NCBI GenBank assembly: GCA_030591525.1
Contig: JAUVAV010000028.1
Span: 1 to 41,705, forward strand
Direction of reading: 5' to 3'
DNA from: a candidate division FCPU426 bacterium
Lineage (GTDB): Bacteria; Oederibacteriota; JAAXVQ01; JAUVAV01
Length of the DNA stretch: 41,705 bases
This document shows positions 33,188-41,705 of this stretch, piece by piece; the first letter of the stretch is position 1; each line of letters opens with the position of its first letter. The notes under the pieces were generated by a model. The model was not told the DNA's origin, did not search any database, and saw nothing but the letters and a program-made list of their open reading frames with translations. Both the position numbers and the translations under genes were made by a program.

Positions 33188-36100
33188 ATGAAATCACAGG
33201 TCAGAATCTGGCTAATACTATCTATTTTATTCTTTGCCTCGCGTGCCCACGCAGAGACCTTTACAGAAAATTTTATTACCACTAATTACCAGGACAGCGG
33301 GCAGACGACCGCCATATGGGATACAACTCTGGGGCAGGTTTATCTTCCAAGTTCCTATGCATTTTCCCAACCCGGGGGCCTGATTAATTGGGGAGGCAAG
33401 GTCCGCACCATCCATTACAATGGGAGTATATGGCTGATCGGCGGAGCCGGGGCCAAACTCAACAGCTACAACGGCTCCACCTGGACCAATCTTTCTCCGG
33501 ACCTCGCTGCTTTTCAAAACAGCCAAATCAACTCCCTTTGGTACTACAATAATCTCTGGTTGCTGGGAGGTGACGGTAAAAAACTAAATTCATACAACGG
33601 GAGTTCCTTTACTGATCAATCCCTGAATCTGGTAAATTGGACAAGTGAGGATATTAACGTCGTCAGATACGGAGGAGGGGTTGAGGCCTTCTGGCTGGTG
33701 GCCGGTAATGGCGGGCGGCTGAACAAATATACTGGCGGATCATTCACTAATTTAGCCGGCACAGGAGGTTACTTTACGAGTGCTACTAATGCCTATGCCA
33801 TAGGATTCAATGGCACAGATTGGTTGATCGGAGGAGACGGGGGGAGCCTGAGCAAATACCAGGGCGGCAGCTTTACAGATCTGAGTCCGGCTTTACGCAG
33901 TTCGGCCTTTGGCACAAATATCGTGCGCTCGATCGGATGGGATGGGAGCGACTGGCTGATCGGCGGCAGTGGCGGTAAATTGATGTCATATAACGGCAGC
34001 ACCTTCTCGAATTTATCCACCAATATACCCAACCTGCTCAACACCTTTACCATCGATCACAACGGTACCTACTGGCTGCTGGGAGGAAACGGCACTGGCA
34101 CATCGCCGATTGTGTACGCCTGGAACGGAGGCACCTGGGAGGAGCAGTCCGGCGGCCTGGATGGTTTTGGAAGCAGTAATCCGATTTATGCCCTGGAATT
34201 CGGCAACAGCCAATGGCTGTTGGGCGGCGGGCAGGCGGGTCTGAACAGCCGGACGGACAGTTTTGCTTCTGAGAGCTATACGAACCTGGGCGGAAATTTG
34301 AAAGACTTTGGGATAGATGAGATAAACGCCGTCGGGACAGACAGCAATGGGGTAATATTGCTGGGAGGAAATAATGGGACCTTGAACCGCTACAATGGGC
34401 TCTTATTTGATGATACCAGCGAGGCCTTATCAGATGCCGGCTGGAGCGAAGCCAATGTTCAGGCGCTGGACGGGAATAGCAGTTATTGGCTGATCGGCGG
34501 GAGTTCGGCCAAGCTGGCGCGATACAACGGAACCTCGGCCATAGATTTAACGAGTTCTCTGGGATTCAGCGGCAGTGTGAGTTCGATTCACTGGAACGGC
34601 AGTTACTGGCTGATCGGCGGGACCAGTAAGCAGTTGAAAAGATACGATGGAAGTACGTTTACGGATTTAAAAAGTTCGCTTCCCTCATTTGGAGATTCGG
34701 ATGCCGTAAAGGCGATTAGCGCGGGAGGCGGTATCTGGCTGATCGGAGGAGGCTCCGGGAGCCTGGTAAAATATGATGGCTCGAATTTTAACAGTCTGAC
34801 CTCGGATTTTTCAGATATCAACGCTATTGGATACGCGTATTATTCGAGCAGTGATCAGTTTATGATAGGCGGAACTCCAAATACCGGGACACGCGTAAGA
34901 ATCTATAATTATACTTATTCGTTTTGGTCATGGGTGGACCTTATCAACTATGAAAGCAATGCGGTAAAAACCCTGGCGTACAGCGACCGCGATGAATACT
35001 GGTTTATCGGCGGCGCGAATGCTAAGTTAAACCGGTATAATGGTTCGTCCATGACGGACGAATCGGGCAACCTGGTAACCTTCGGGAGTTCCTCGATCAA
35101 TTCCCTGGATTGGAACGGGGACTATTGGCTTTTAGGCGGCGGGGAAGCCAGATTGAATAAATATGGTCCGATCTATTCCAGCCCGGCTACGGCGCAATCG
35201 CTGACCATAGATAATCGGGCCACTTTTTATTCAGTGACTCTGACCGCCAACGAGACCTTAAACGGCCAGACCCTTGACTATTATATTACCGCCAATGGCG
35301 GCACATCCTGGTTGTCGGCGATTTTGGGAATTGCCACTATCTTCTCCGGAGGGGATGAGGGAAGCGATCTGCGCTGGCGCGTGGAACTCTCGACCGGCAA
35401 TGAAGAGGTATCGCCGCGGTTAAACTCGCTCAGCCTGGAGTATGAAATACCGCCTACACCCACGCCGACATCAAGCCCGACTCAGACCTTTACGCCGACC
35501 CCGACGCCGACCCCAACGCATTCTCCAACCTCAACGCAGAGCGCAACCTATACCGTGACTCCAACCATAACGTGGACCGCGACACCGACATTTACGGCCA
35601 CGCTGACGGCAACCTCCACCGCCACGCCGACTTCCACGGCCACGTTTACCCCTACCGCCACGCCGACCCCCACAGCTACGCCGACCCCCACAGCTACGCC
35701 GACCTCCACAGCCACGCCGACCGCTACCCCAACTGTCACACCTACGGCCACGCCCACCGCCACGTTGACCGCTACCCCAACTGTCACACCTACGGCCACG
35801 CCCACCGCCACGCCGACCGCTACCCCAACTGTCACACCTACGGCCACGCCCACCGCCACGCCGACCTATACCTCTACTGTCACACCTACGGCCACGCCCA
35901 CAGCTACGCTGACCTATACCGCCACGCCGACCCATACTGCCACACCGACCCATACCGCTACGCCGACCTATACCGCCACACCGACACATACACCTACGGC
36001 CACGCCGACACATACACCTACGGCCACGCTGACGCATACTTCTACGGTCACGCCGACGGCAACACCAACAGCTACACCAACGTCTACCCCTACGGTCACG

Positions 36101-39100
36101 CCGACCACAACCCCCACAGCCACGCCAACGTCTACTCCTACGGCCACATCGACGGTAACCCCCACGGCCACATCGACGGCAACCCCCACGGCCACGCCGA
36201 CGGCAACCCCCACGGCCACGCCGACGGCAACCCCCACGGCCACGCCGACGGCCACGCCCACGGCCACGCCGACAGCAACCCCCACGGCCACGCCGACAGC
36301 AACCCCCACGGCCACGCCGACAGCAACCCCCACGGCCACACCAACGGCTACTCCCACAGCCACGCCCACAGCTACTCCTACTGTCACACCAACGGCCACG
36401 CCCACAGCTACGCTGACCTATACAGCTACGCCGACCCATACAGCTACTGTTACACCTACGGCCACACCTACGGTCACACCAACGTCAACGCCTACAGCTA
36501 CGCCGACAGCAACCCCCACAGCTACGCCCACAGCTACCCCTACGGCCACGCCGACGTCAACGCTTACGGCCACGCCGACGCATACCCCTACGGCTACACC
36601 GACATCAACGCCTACCGCTACGTTGACGCATACTTCAACCGGCACGGCAACGGTGACGCCGACCGCTACCCCTACGGTCACACCTACGGCCACACCCACA
36701 GCTACGCTGACCTATACACCTACGCCGACGCATACCGCTACGGTTACCCCAACGTCAACGCCTACGGCCACGCCAACGTCAACGCCAACGTCAACGCCGA
36801 CCACAACCCCCACCGCCACGCCGACGCATACCCCTACGGCCACGCCGACGTCAACGCCTACCGCCACGTTGACGCATACTCCAACCGGCACGGCAACGGT
36901 GACGCCTACTTGTACTCCTACTTATACGCCTACTGCTACACCAACCTTTACCGCGACGTTGACGGTTACGCCGACCTCCACTCCGACTAATACGCCAACG
37001 TATACTGCTACACCTACCTTAACGTCTACCGCAACCTATACCGCGACTCCGACGGAGAGTCCGACGTTTACCGCCACCCCGACCGCCACCCCGACTGCCA
37101 CGCCTACGAGTTCAAGCACGCCGACCTATACGCGGACCGTCACCCCTTCTGAGACGCCAACCATAACCCCTACATCTACGCCGACCAGTACCCCGAGTTC
37201 TACTCCTACATCCACACCGACTGAGGGGGTGACTAGTCTGACTGTTTCCGCTCCGGCCGGCGCAACCGCCGGCCAGGCATTCGGCGTCACAATAACGGCG
37301 ATCAACCAGTGGGGGACGACAGCCACGACCTACCGGGGAACAGTACATTTCACATGTACTGACGGGGAGAGCGATTTGCCCGGGGATTACACATTCACGG
37401 CGGGTGACGCGGGAATACACTTTTTCTCCAGCGTGACCCTGCAAACAGAGGGAACTCAGCGGCTTACCGGGACCGATACCCTCCAGCCGGGCATAACCGG
37501 ATTTGCGGATATAAACGTCGGGGGCGGGGCAGCGGTATCCTTCACTATTTCCGCGCCGGCCGAAGCTTGGGCTGGCCAGGCATTTTCCATCAGCGTTACG
37601 GCCCGCGACCAATGGAATAATGTAGCCACAGGTTATGTCGGGACTATTTTCTTTACATCCACGGATCCGGCTGCCAACCTACCGGCTGATTATACCTTTG
37701 CTCCTGGAGATCAAGGAGGGCGCCAATTTACAGTGACATTAAACACGGCCGGCATCCGCAGTATCACAGCTACGGACACTGTGGATCCTGGTGTCCAGGG
37801 TACCTCGAATAACATCACTGTGCATTCCGCCATAGTGGACCATTTCGAGATCCAGGCGCCAGCCAATGCCAATGAAGGATCGCCTTTCACCATTCAGGTT
37901 ACAGCTAAAGACGCCTGGGATAATACAGTATCCAATTATTACGGCACCGTGACCTTTACTTCTTCGGACGGGGACGCTGCTTTGCCGGCTAACTACACCT
38001 ATCAATTTTCAGATTTTGGCGCCCGCGTCTTCTCCTTGACTTTAAATAACGGTTCTGAGACGGGCACCAACCAGACGATATGGGTGCGTGACGCTGCGGC
38101 CAATACCATAACCGGTAATGCCATAGTTAATGTAATTAAAGGGGCTGCCCTGTACTCGCAGCCCATGCTGCTGACCTCGTATTTGCCCACTGAGCTGGAG
38201 TATAGTTATGTTTATGTGGAACTGGCTGACGAGGGGGCGGGTGGGGTGGTTTTTCCAAGTGAGGCTTATCTGGAGTATGATGTATATATTCCTGCGGGGT
38301 CGTCCTCATTCTATTGTGGTTTGGAGATTACCGGGCCGTTTGGAACCATACGTGACTGGGGCCAGGCCACCCAGACATATATCGTGGACCAGAACGGAAT
38401 TCGGGCCCATCCCTCCTTCTATATAGGGGAGTATGCCAATGGCCAATGGTACCACCGGAGATTCGATATTGGTTCTTTAGGAGGGGAAACCTATCGTTAT
38501 GTATATCTTTCCCAGGATACGGGTAACCGCGGCTGGAATGGCGCGCCCTCTAACCGGGAGGGAACTTTTAACGCCTATTTTGACAATGTTCGCTTTACCA
38601 ATTCATCCGGGCAGACTATTTCCACTATTTTCTCGGATGCTAACACTCTGCCGCGCGGCGGGGTCATGTCCCAATGCAATGCAGTGGTAAGCGGTTCTTC
38701 CTGGCGGGGAGGGGTAATAGCGCCGACTGAAAACTATATATATGTAGTTAAAAATGTTGACGTGTATGCGAATCCCTCTACAGATGTGCCGGCAGACAAT
38801 ACCGCGCTTTCCTACCTGTCCGTAACCATGACCGCGGCTGACGATACCACGGCTGTTGGTTATGCTCTGGTCGATTTTACCACTAATCGTATCCCGGACA
38901 CGATTAATCTGGGATTTACCGCTCCGGATACTCTTCCCTTTACCAGCTATACCACGGGCTTGGTTACAGCGACTGTGAAATCCACTCTGGCCGGCGCGTC
39001 CCAAGTCATGTTCCAGGCCGGGCCTTTTATCAAGTATCTGAATGTTAATTTTATTTCCAGCAGCCCTACCCAATTGGACATTGAACCGGATCTAACGAGC

Positions 39101-41705
39101 GTATTGACCAACCAGAGCGCTTTGATTACTGTGCAGGCCGAGGATGCAAGTAATAATTTTGTTTCCGATGCCCGTGGGGTAACCGTAACTTCGACTTCCG
39201 GGACCATGGAGTTCTCCCTGGACGGCAGTACCTGGTACAGCCAGATATTAATTACGCCGACCAGCCCTATAAACCTGCTGTTCCGGGATGCGACAGCCGG
39301 GTCAGCCACGATCACAGCGCAAGCAACCGGTTTAACCGATGGCACGGCCTTGGCAATTATTAACAACCAGCCCGGCGATCATCTAAAAATACTGCCCATG
39401 GATTCCACTACCACGGCGGGAACGCCTTTTACCCTAACCGTCCAAGCCCGGGATGCCGGCGATAGTCCGACATATTCTACAGCCAATATAACCATTTTCT
39501 CTACTTCCGGGAGTATGCGTTTCTCGAATGATGAAGGCGCTACCTGGCACAGTTCGTTATCCGCCAACCTGATGAATGGTCTGGCCTATCTTTGGTACCG
39601 CGATACCGTGGTAGCTGTGGGCACTACGATCACGGCACAAGACAATACCAGCGGCATGACCGAGGGAAACGCTTATGCTACGATTACCTGCAATGTGCCG
39701 GCCATTCTTACAGCCTGGTCCGCTTTAAGTTCGGTCTCGCCGCCCGGCGCTTCAACTACTATTACCGCCCGGGTGACGGACGCGTACGGCAACCGGATTG
39801 AAGATAAATGGGTGGGATTCTCAGCCACGGCCCAGAGCGGTACAGCTTCCATGGATTCAGCCGGAAGCAGTACCAATGCCCAGGGAGAGACCACTTCCAA
39901 CCTGATTACCAGCACAACGGCCGGGAATAATTATGTGGTGGTGACCTCGCCCGGACTCCAGGCCTTTACTGTTACTGTATCCGCTTCCCTGGTGGCCAAT
40001 GAGATTCTGCTCCTGCCCAATCCCATGTCCATGCCGGCGGATAATGAGAGAACCATGTATGTGCGTTCCATATATCGTGCCGGCCAGACCTATTATGCGC
40101 CTCCGCCCAGTGGTCAGGATCAGGTTTTACTCTATTCGACAACTCATCCAACCGAGGGACAGACTATGGAGTTTTCGATTAACAACGGCACGAACTGGTA
40201 TAATAATGTAACCGCTACCCTGGACGCGGGCGGGTATTGCGAAGTGCTTATCCGGAACCATTATCCCCAAACCTATACTGTCACCGGGCATGAGACTACC
40301 GGCAACCTGACCGATGATACGGATCTGGTCACGATCTCATCCGGTTATTTCCTGCGCGTATGGCCAATAGATAATACTGAGGTCGCGGCCGGGAATACAG
40401 TGGGCGTGACCGCCCAAATCATTGACCAGGACGGCAACTCAATCACTACCTCAGGCGTGACAGTGAATTTTTCCACTACGAATGGATCTTTAAATCCGCT
40501 TTTTACCACCACGGATGCCAACGGGCAGGCGTTCACGATTTTAACGACCTTGATTAGCGCAGGCGTGCAGCACCAGGTTACCGCTTCCTCGGATAATCCA
40601 AGTATGAGCGGCCAGTCCGGCATAATCACCACGGTTCCCAGCATTACCTTCAGCCTTACAGCGCCCTCGGATGCCATGCAGAGCTGGCCGTTCAACTTCC
40701 AGGTGCGGGCGCGGGATGCCTATGGCCTGACAGTGACCGATTACACGGGCACGGTCCACTTTACTTCTACGGACGGCACGGCCAACCTGCCGTCTAATTA
40801 TACTTTTCTGATCTCCGATGCCGGAGTCAGGAGTTTTACCGCGACTATGAATACCCAGGGAACCTGGACCCTTACGGCTACGGATACCCTGGACAGTTCT
40901 ATTACCGGAACCTCCGGCAATGTTCTCGTGGGTTCGCCGCCCACGCCGACGGCTACGCCCACTTCTACAGTCACGTCTACTTACACTCGGACCGGCACGC
41001 CGACCTCAACTTATACGTCGACCGCTACGCCTACGAGTACGCCGACCTTTACCGCGACCCCGACGCATACTTCGACCATAACGCCAACAGCTACACCGAC
41101 GGCTACGCCGACCTTTACCGCGACCCCGACGCATACTCCGACCACGACGCCAACGGCTACGCCGACGTATACGCCGACCTTTACTGCAACCCCGACGCCG
41201 ACTTTTACGCATACGCCGACTGCTACGCCGACATATACGCCCACCTTTACGGTGACGCCGACAGCCACGCCTACGTACACGCCCACCTTTACGGTGACGC
41301 CGACGGCCACGCCTACGTACACGCCTACCTTTACGGTGACGCCGACAGCCACGCCTACGTACACGCCCACCTTTACGGTGACGCCGACGGCCACGCCGAC
41401 CACCACGCCGACGGCTACGCCGACTTTTACTGCAACCCCGACGCATACCCCGACTATGACGCCGACTTTTACGCATACGCCCACGGCTACACCGACGGCC
41501 ACGCCTACGTATACATCCACCTTTACGGTGACGCCCACGGCCACGCCTACGTATACGCCCACCTTTACGGTGACGCCCACGGATACGCCGACATACACAC
41601 CGACCTTTACTGCCACACCGACACATACCCCGACCACGACGCCGACTTCTACGCATACGCCCACGGCCACACCTACGGCCACGCCTACGTATACGCCAAC
41701 CTTTA
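33188..41705 (+). CDS. Giant secreted multidomain protein: propellers, Thr/Pro linkers, Ig-like domains (3' end outside window)
   Basis: The frame is open from the ATG at 33188 to the window edge, at least 2,839 codons. A signal peptide (residues 1-22, cut after AHA) precedes 14 repeats of about 45-50 residues with WLIGG, a hydrophobic step and KLNxYNG (to about residue 660). This fits two seven-bladed propellers, which is inference. A beta-sandwich-like module follows ([18 protein letters not shown], to about 757), then about 585 residues of TPTAT repeats. From about 1344 to 2585 comes a chain of Ig-like domains; three to four share QAFxxxVTARDxWNN and FTSTDxxANLPxxYTF, and one more copy is near the end. 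A second Thr/Pro linker runs off the window. By analogy with the gene at the left end, a FlgD-like C-terminal domain is expected. Probably a surface adhesin or stalk. Confidence 0.9.
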   Translation, partial: MKSQVRIWLILSILFFASRAHAETFTENFITTNYQDSGQTTAIWDTTLGQVYLPSSYAFSQPGGLINWGGKVRTIHYNGSIWLIGGAGAKLNSYNGSTWTNLSPDLAAFQNSQINSLWYYNNLWLLGGDGKKLNSYNGSSFTDQSLNLVNWTSEDINVVRYGGGVEAFWLVAGNGGRLNKYTGGSFTNLAGTGGYFTSATNAYAIGFNGTDWLIGGDGGSLSKYQGGSFTDLSPALRSSAFGTNIVRSIGWDGSDWLIGGSGGKLMSYNGSTFSNLSTNIPNLLNTFTIDHNGTYWLLGGNGTGTSPIVYAWNGGTWEEQSGGLDGFGSSNPIYALEFGNSQWLLGGGQAGLNSRTDSFASESYTNLGGNLKDFGIDEINAVGTDSNGVILLGGNNGTLNRYNGLLFDDTSEALSDAGWSEANVQALDGNSSYWLIGGSSAKLARYNGTSAIDLTSSLGFSGSVSSIHWNGSYWLIGGTSKQLKRYDGSTFTDLKSSLPSFGDSDAVKAISAGGGIWLIGGGSGSLVKYDGSNFNSLTSDFSDINAIGYAYYSSSDQFMIGGTPNTGTRVRIYNYTYSFWSWVDLINYESNAVKTLAYSDRDEYWFIGGANAKLNRYNGSSMTDESGNLVTFGSSSINSLDWNGDYWLLGGGEARLNKYGPIYSSPATAQSLTIDNRATFYSVTLTANETLNGQTLDYYITANGGTSWLSAILGIATIFSGGDEGSDLRWRVELSTGNEEVSPRLNSLSLEYEIPPTPTPTSSPTQTFTPTPTPTPTHSPTSTQSATYTVTPTITWTATPTFTATLTATSTATPTSTATFTPTATPTPTATPTPTATPTSTATPTATPTVTPTATPTATLTATPTVTPTATPTATPTATPTVTPTATPTATPTYTSTVTPTATPTATLTYTATPTHTATPTHTATPTYTATPTHTPTATPTHTPTATLTHTSTVTPTATPTATPTSTPTVTPTTTPTATPTSTPTATSTVTPTATSTATPTATPTATPTATPTATPTATPTATPTATPTATPTATPTATPTATPTATPTATPTATPTATPTATPTVTPTATPTATLTYTATPTHTATVTPTATPTVTPTSTPTATPTATPTATPTATPTATPTSTLTATPTHTPTATPTSTPTATLTHTSTGTATVTPTATPTVTPTATPTATLTYTPTPTHTATVTPTSTPTATPTSTPTSTPTTTPTATPTHTPTATPTSTPTATLTHTPTGTATVTPTCTPTYTPTATPTFTATLTVTPTSTPTNTPTYTATPTLTSTATYTATPTESPTFTATPTATPTATPTSSSTPTYTRTVTPSETPTITPTSTPTSTPSSTPTSTPTEGVTSLTVSAPAGATAGQAFGVTITAINQWGTTATTYRGTVHFTCTDGESDLPGDYTFTAGDAGIHFFSSVTLQTEGTQRLTGTDTLQPGITGFADINVGGGAAVSFTISAPAEAWAGQAFSISVTARDQWNNVATGYVGTIFFTSTDPAANLPADYTFAPGDQGGRQFTVTLNTAGIRSITATDTVDPGVQGTSNNITVHSAIVDHFEIQAPANANEGSPFTIQVTAKDAWDNTVSNYYGTVTFTSSDGDAALPANYTYQFSDFGARVFSLTLNNGSETGTNQTIWVRDAAANTITGNAIVNVIKGAALYSQPMLLTSYLPTELEYSYVYVELADEGAGGVVFPSEAYLEYDVYIPAGSSSFYCGLEITGPFGTIRDWGQATQTYIVDQNGIRAHPSFYIGEYANGQWYHRRFDIGSLGGETYRYVYLSQDTGNRGWNGAPSNREGTFNAYFDNVRFTNSSGQTISTIFSDANTLPRGGVMSQCNAVVSGSSWRGGVIAPTENYIYVVKNVDVYANPSTDVPADNTALSYLSVTMTAADDTTAVGYALVDFTTNRIPDTINLGFTAPDTLPFTSYTTGLVTATVKSTLAGASQVMFQAGPFIKYLNVNFISSSPTQLDIEPDLTSVLTNQSALITVQAEDASNNFVSDARGVTVTSTSGTMEFSLDGSTWYSQILITPTSPINLLFRDATAGSATITAQATGLTDGTALAIINNQPGDHLKILPMDSTTTAGTPFTLTVQARDAGDSPTYSTANITIFSTSGSMRFSNDEGATWHSSLSANLMNGLAYLWYRDTVVAVGTTITAQDNTSGMTEGNAYATITCNVPAILTAWSALSSVSPPGASTTITARVTDAYGNRIEDKWVGFSATAQSGTASMDSAGSSTNAQGETTSNLITSTTAGNNYVVVTSPGLQAFTVTVSASLVANEILLLPNPMSMPADNERTMYVRSIYRAGQTYYAPPPSGQDQVLLYSTTHPTEGQTMEFSINNGTNWYNNVTATLDAGGYCEVLIRNHYPQTYTVTGHETTGNLTDDTDLVTISSGYFLRVWPIDNTEVAAGNTVGVTAQIIDQDGNSITTSGVTVNFSTTNGSLNPLFTTTDANGQAFTILTTLISAGVQHQVTASSDNPSMSGQSGIITTVPSITFSLTAPSDAMQSWPFNFQVRARDAYGLTVTDYTGTVHFTSTDGTANLPSNYTFLISDAGVRSFTATMNTQGTWTLTATDTLDSSITGTSGNVLVGSPPTPTATPTSTVTSTYTRTGTPTSTYTSTATPTSTPTFTATPTHTSTITPTATPTATPTFTATPTHTPTTTPTATPTYTPTFTATPTPTFTHTPTATPTYTPTFTVTPTATPTYTPTFTVTPTATPTYTPTFTVTPTATPTYTPTFTVTPTATPTTTPTATPTFTATPTHTPTMTPTFTHTPTATPTATPTYTSTFTVTPTATPTYTPTFTVTPTDTPTYTPTFTATPTHTPTTTPTSTHTPTATPTATPTYTPTF
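35459..37220 (+). repeat. Thr/Pro-coding tandem repeat array, first linker
   Basis: A 6-bp sub-period array (ACN CCN). At about 36150-36330 it includes a nearly perfect 24-bp unit around CCCACGGCCACGCCGACGGC. Because the array lacks stops in several frames, it creates long meaningless open frames on both strands. Units differ mainly at third positions and in the residue between Thr residues (A, V, S, Y, H). Confidence 0.88.
40945..41705 (+). repeat. Thr/Pro-coding tandem repeat array, second linker (runs off the window)
   Basis: Same type of repeat. It contains four units of exactly 42 bp starting at 41241, 41283, 41325 and 41367, each encoding 14 residues around [14 protein letters not shown]. 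Aromatic residues (F, Y) are commoner here than in the first linker. Confidence 0.88.

Noticed and set aside
33004-33282. 92-codon minus-strand hydrophobic frame
   Set aside because: It overlaps the start, signal peptide and promoter of the giant gene on the other strand and has no ribosome site.
35531-36439. 302-codon minus-strand frame rich in Arg, Gly and Cys
   Set aside because: It is the antisense of the Thr/Pro array. Its composition follows from the 6-bp repeat, and no start site or domain is present.
35572-36990. 472-codon plus-strand frame rich in His, Tyr and Asp
   Set aside because: It is an out-of-phase reading of the same array, nested in the giant gene, with only repeat-derived composition.
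41006-41682. Two minus-strand frames of VGVAVGV and RRRGRG type
   Set aside because: Both are antisense shadows of the second Thr/Pro array.

Overview
The window looks like a chromosomal contig of an uncultured Gram-negative bacterium. Both ends hold pieces of very large secreted proteins built from Thr-Pro linkers (TPTxT), beta-propellers, Ig-like domains and FlgD-type C-terminal domains with a YPNPF motif, a combination common in genomes of uncultured candidate phyla. A Spy/CpxP-type periplasmic protein argues for an outer membrane. No rRNA, tRNA or CRISPR was found, and the phylum cannot be fixed from this stretch.

Left end (1-5223, plus strand): the 3' part of a giant Thr/Pro-repeat protein, then a 1004-residue NHL-propeller protein with a related linker. 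The 3' end is a mosaic, because a relic of the first gene's C-terminal domain lies just past the second gene's stop codon.

Middle (5232-20372, all minus strand): mostly housekeeping genes. In transcription order they are: a homocysteine methyltransferase/methylenetetrahydrofolate reductase fusion, a membrane spermidine-synthase-like protein, tilS, ftsH, folP, cdaA, cdaR, an ECF sigma factor, its zinc-finger anti-sigma factor, a Spy-like protein, a PilZ protein, a CPBP membrane protease, rtcB and archease. Together they cover one-carbon/folate metabolism, tRNA decoding and RNA repair, membrane proteolysis, c-di-AMP synthesis and envelope stress.

Accessory part (20373-33187): genes separated by repeat-filled spacers. 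They are a lone SIR2-like protein (possible defence NADase), a metallophosphoesterase, a second PilZ protein, a degenerate secreted SNase-like protein preceded by a 57-codon secreted-peptide gene, a GT-C-like membrane protein with a TPR-like tail, a GIY-YIG protein overlapping an ABC-F ATPase, and asnB. The spacers hold a non-autonomous CTAG-ended inverted-repeat family (three copies), REP hairpins with two relics of REP-associated tyrosine transposases (RAYT), a 222-bp direct repeat, several common hairpin repeats and one possible small RNA.

Right end (33188-41705, plus strand): one open frame of more than 2,839 codons, cut by the window edge. It encodes a signal peptide, 14 WLIGG-type propeller blades, a beta-sandwich-like module, a roughly 585-residue Thr/Pro linker, a chain of Ig-like domains and a second Thr/Pro linker.

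No complete new system can be claimed. The most original signals are the CTAG inverted-repeat family, one copy of which supplies the tilS stop codon; the RAYT/REP relics; the domain-swap scar at 5059-5223; and the secreted peptide/inactive-nuclease pair.
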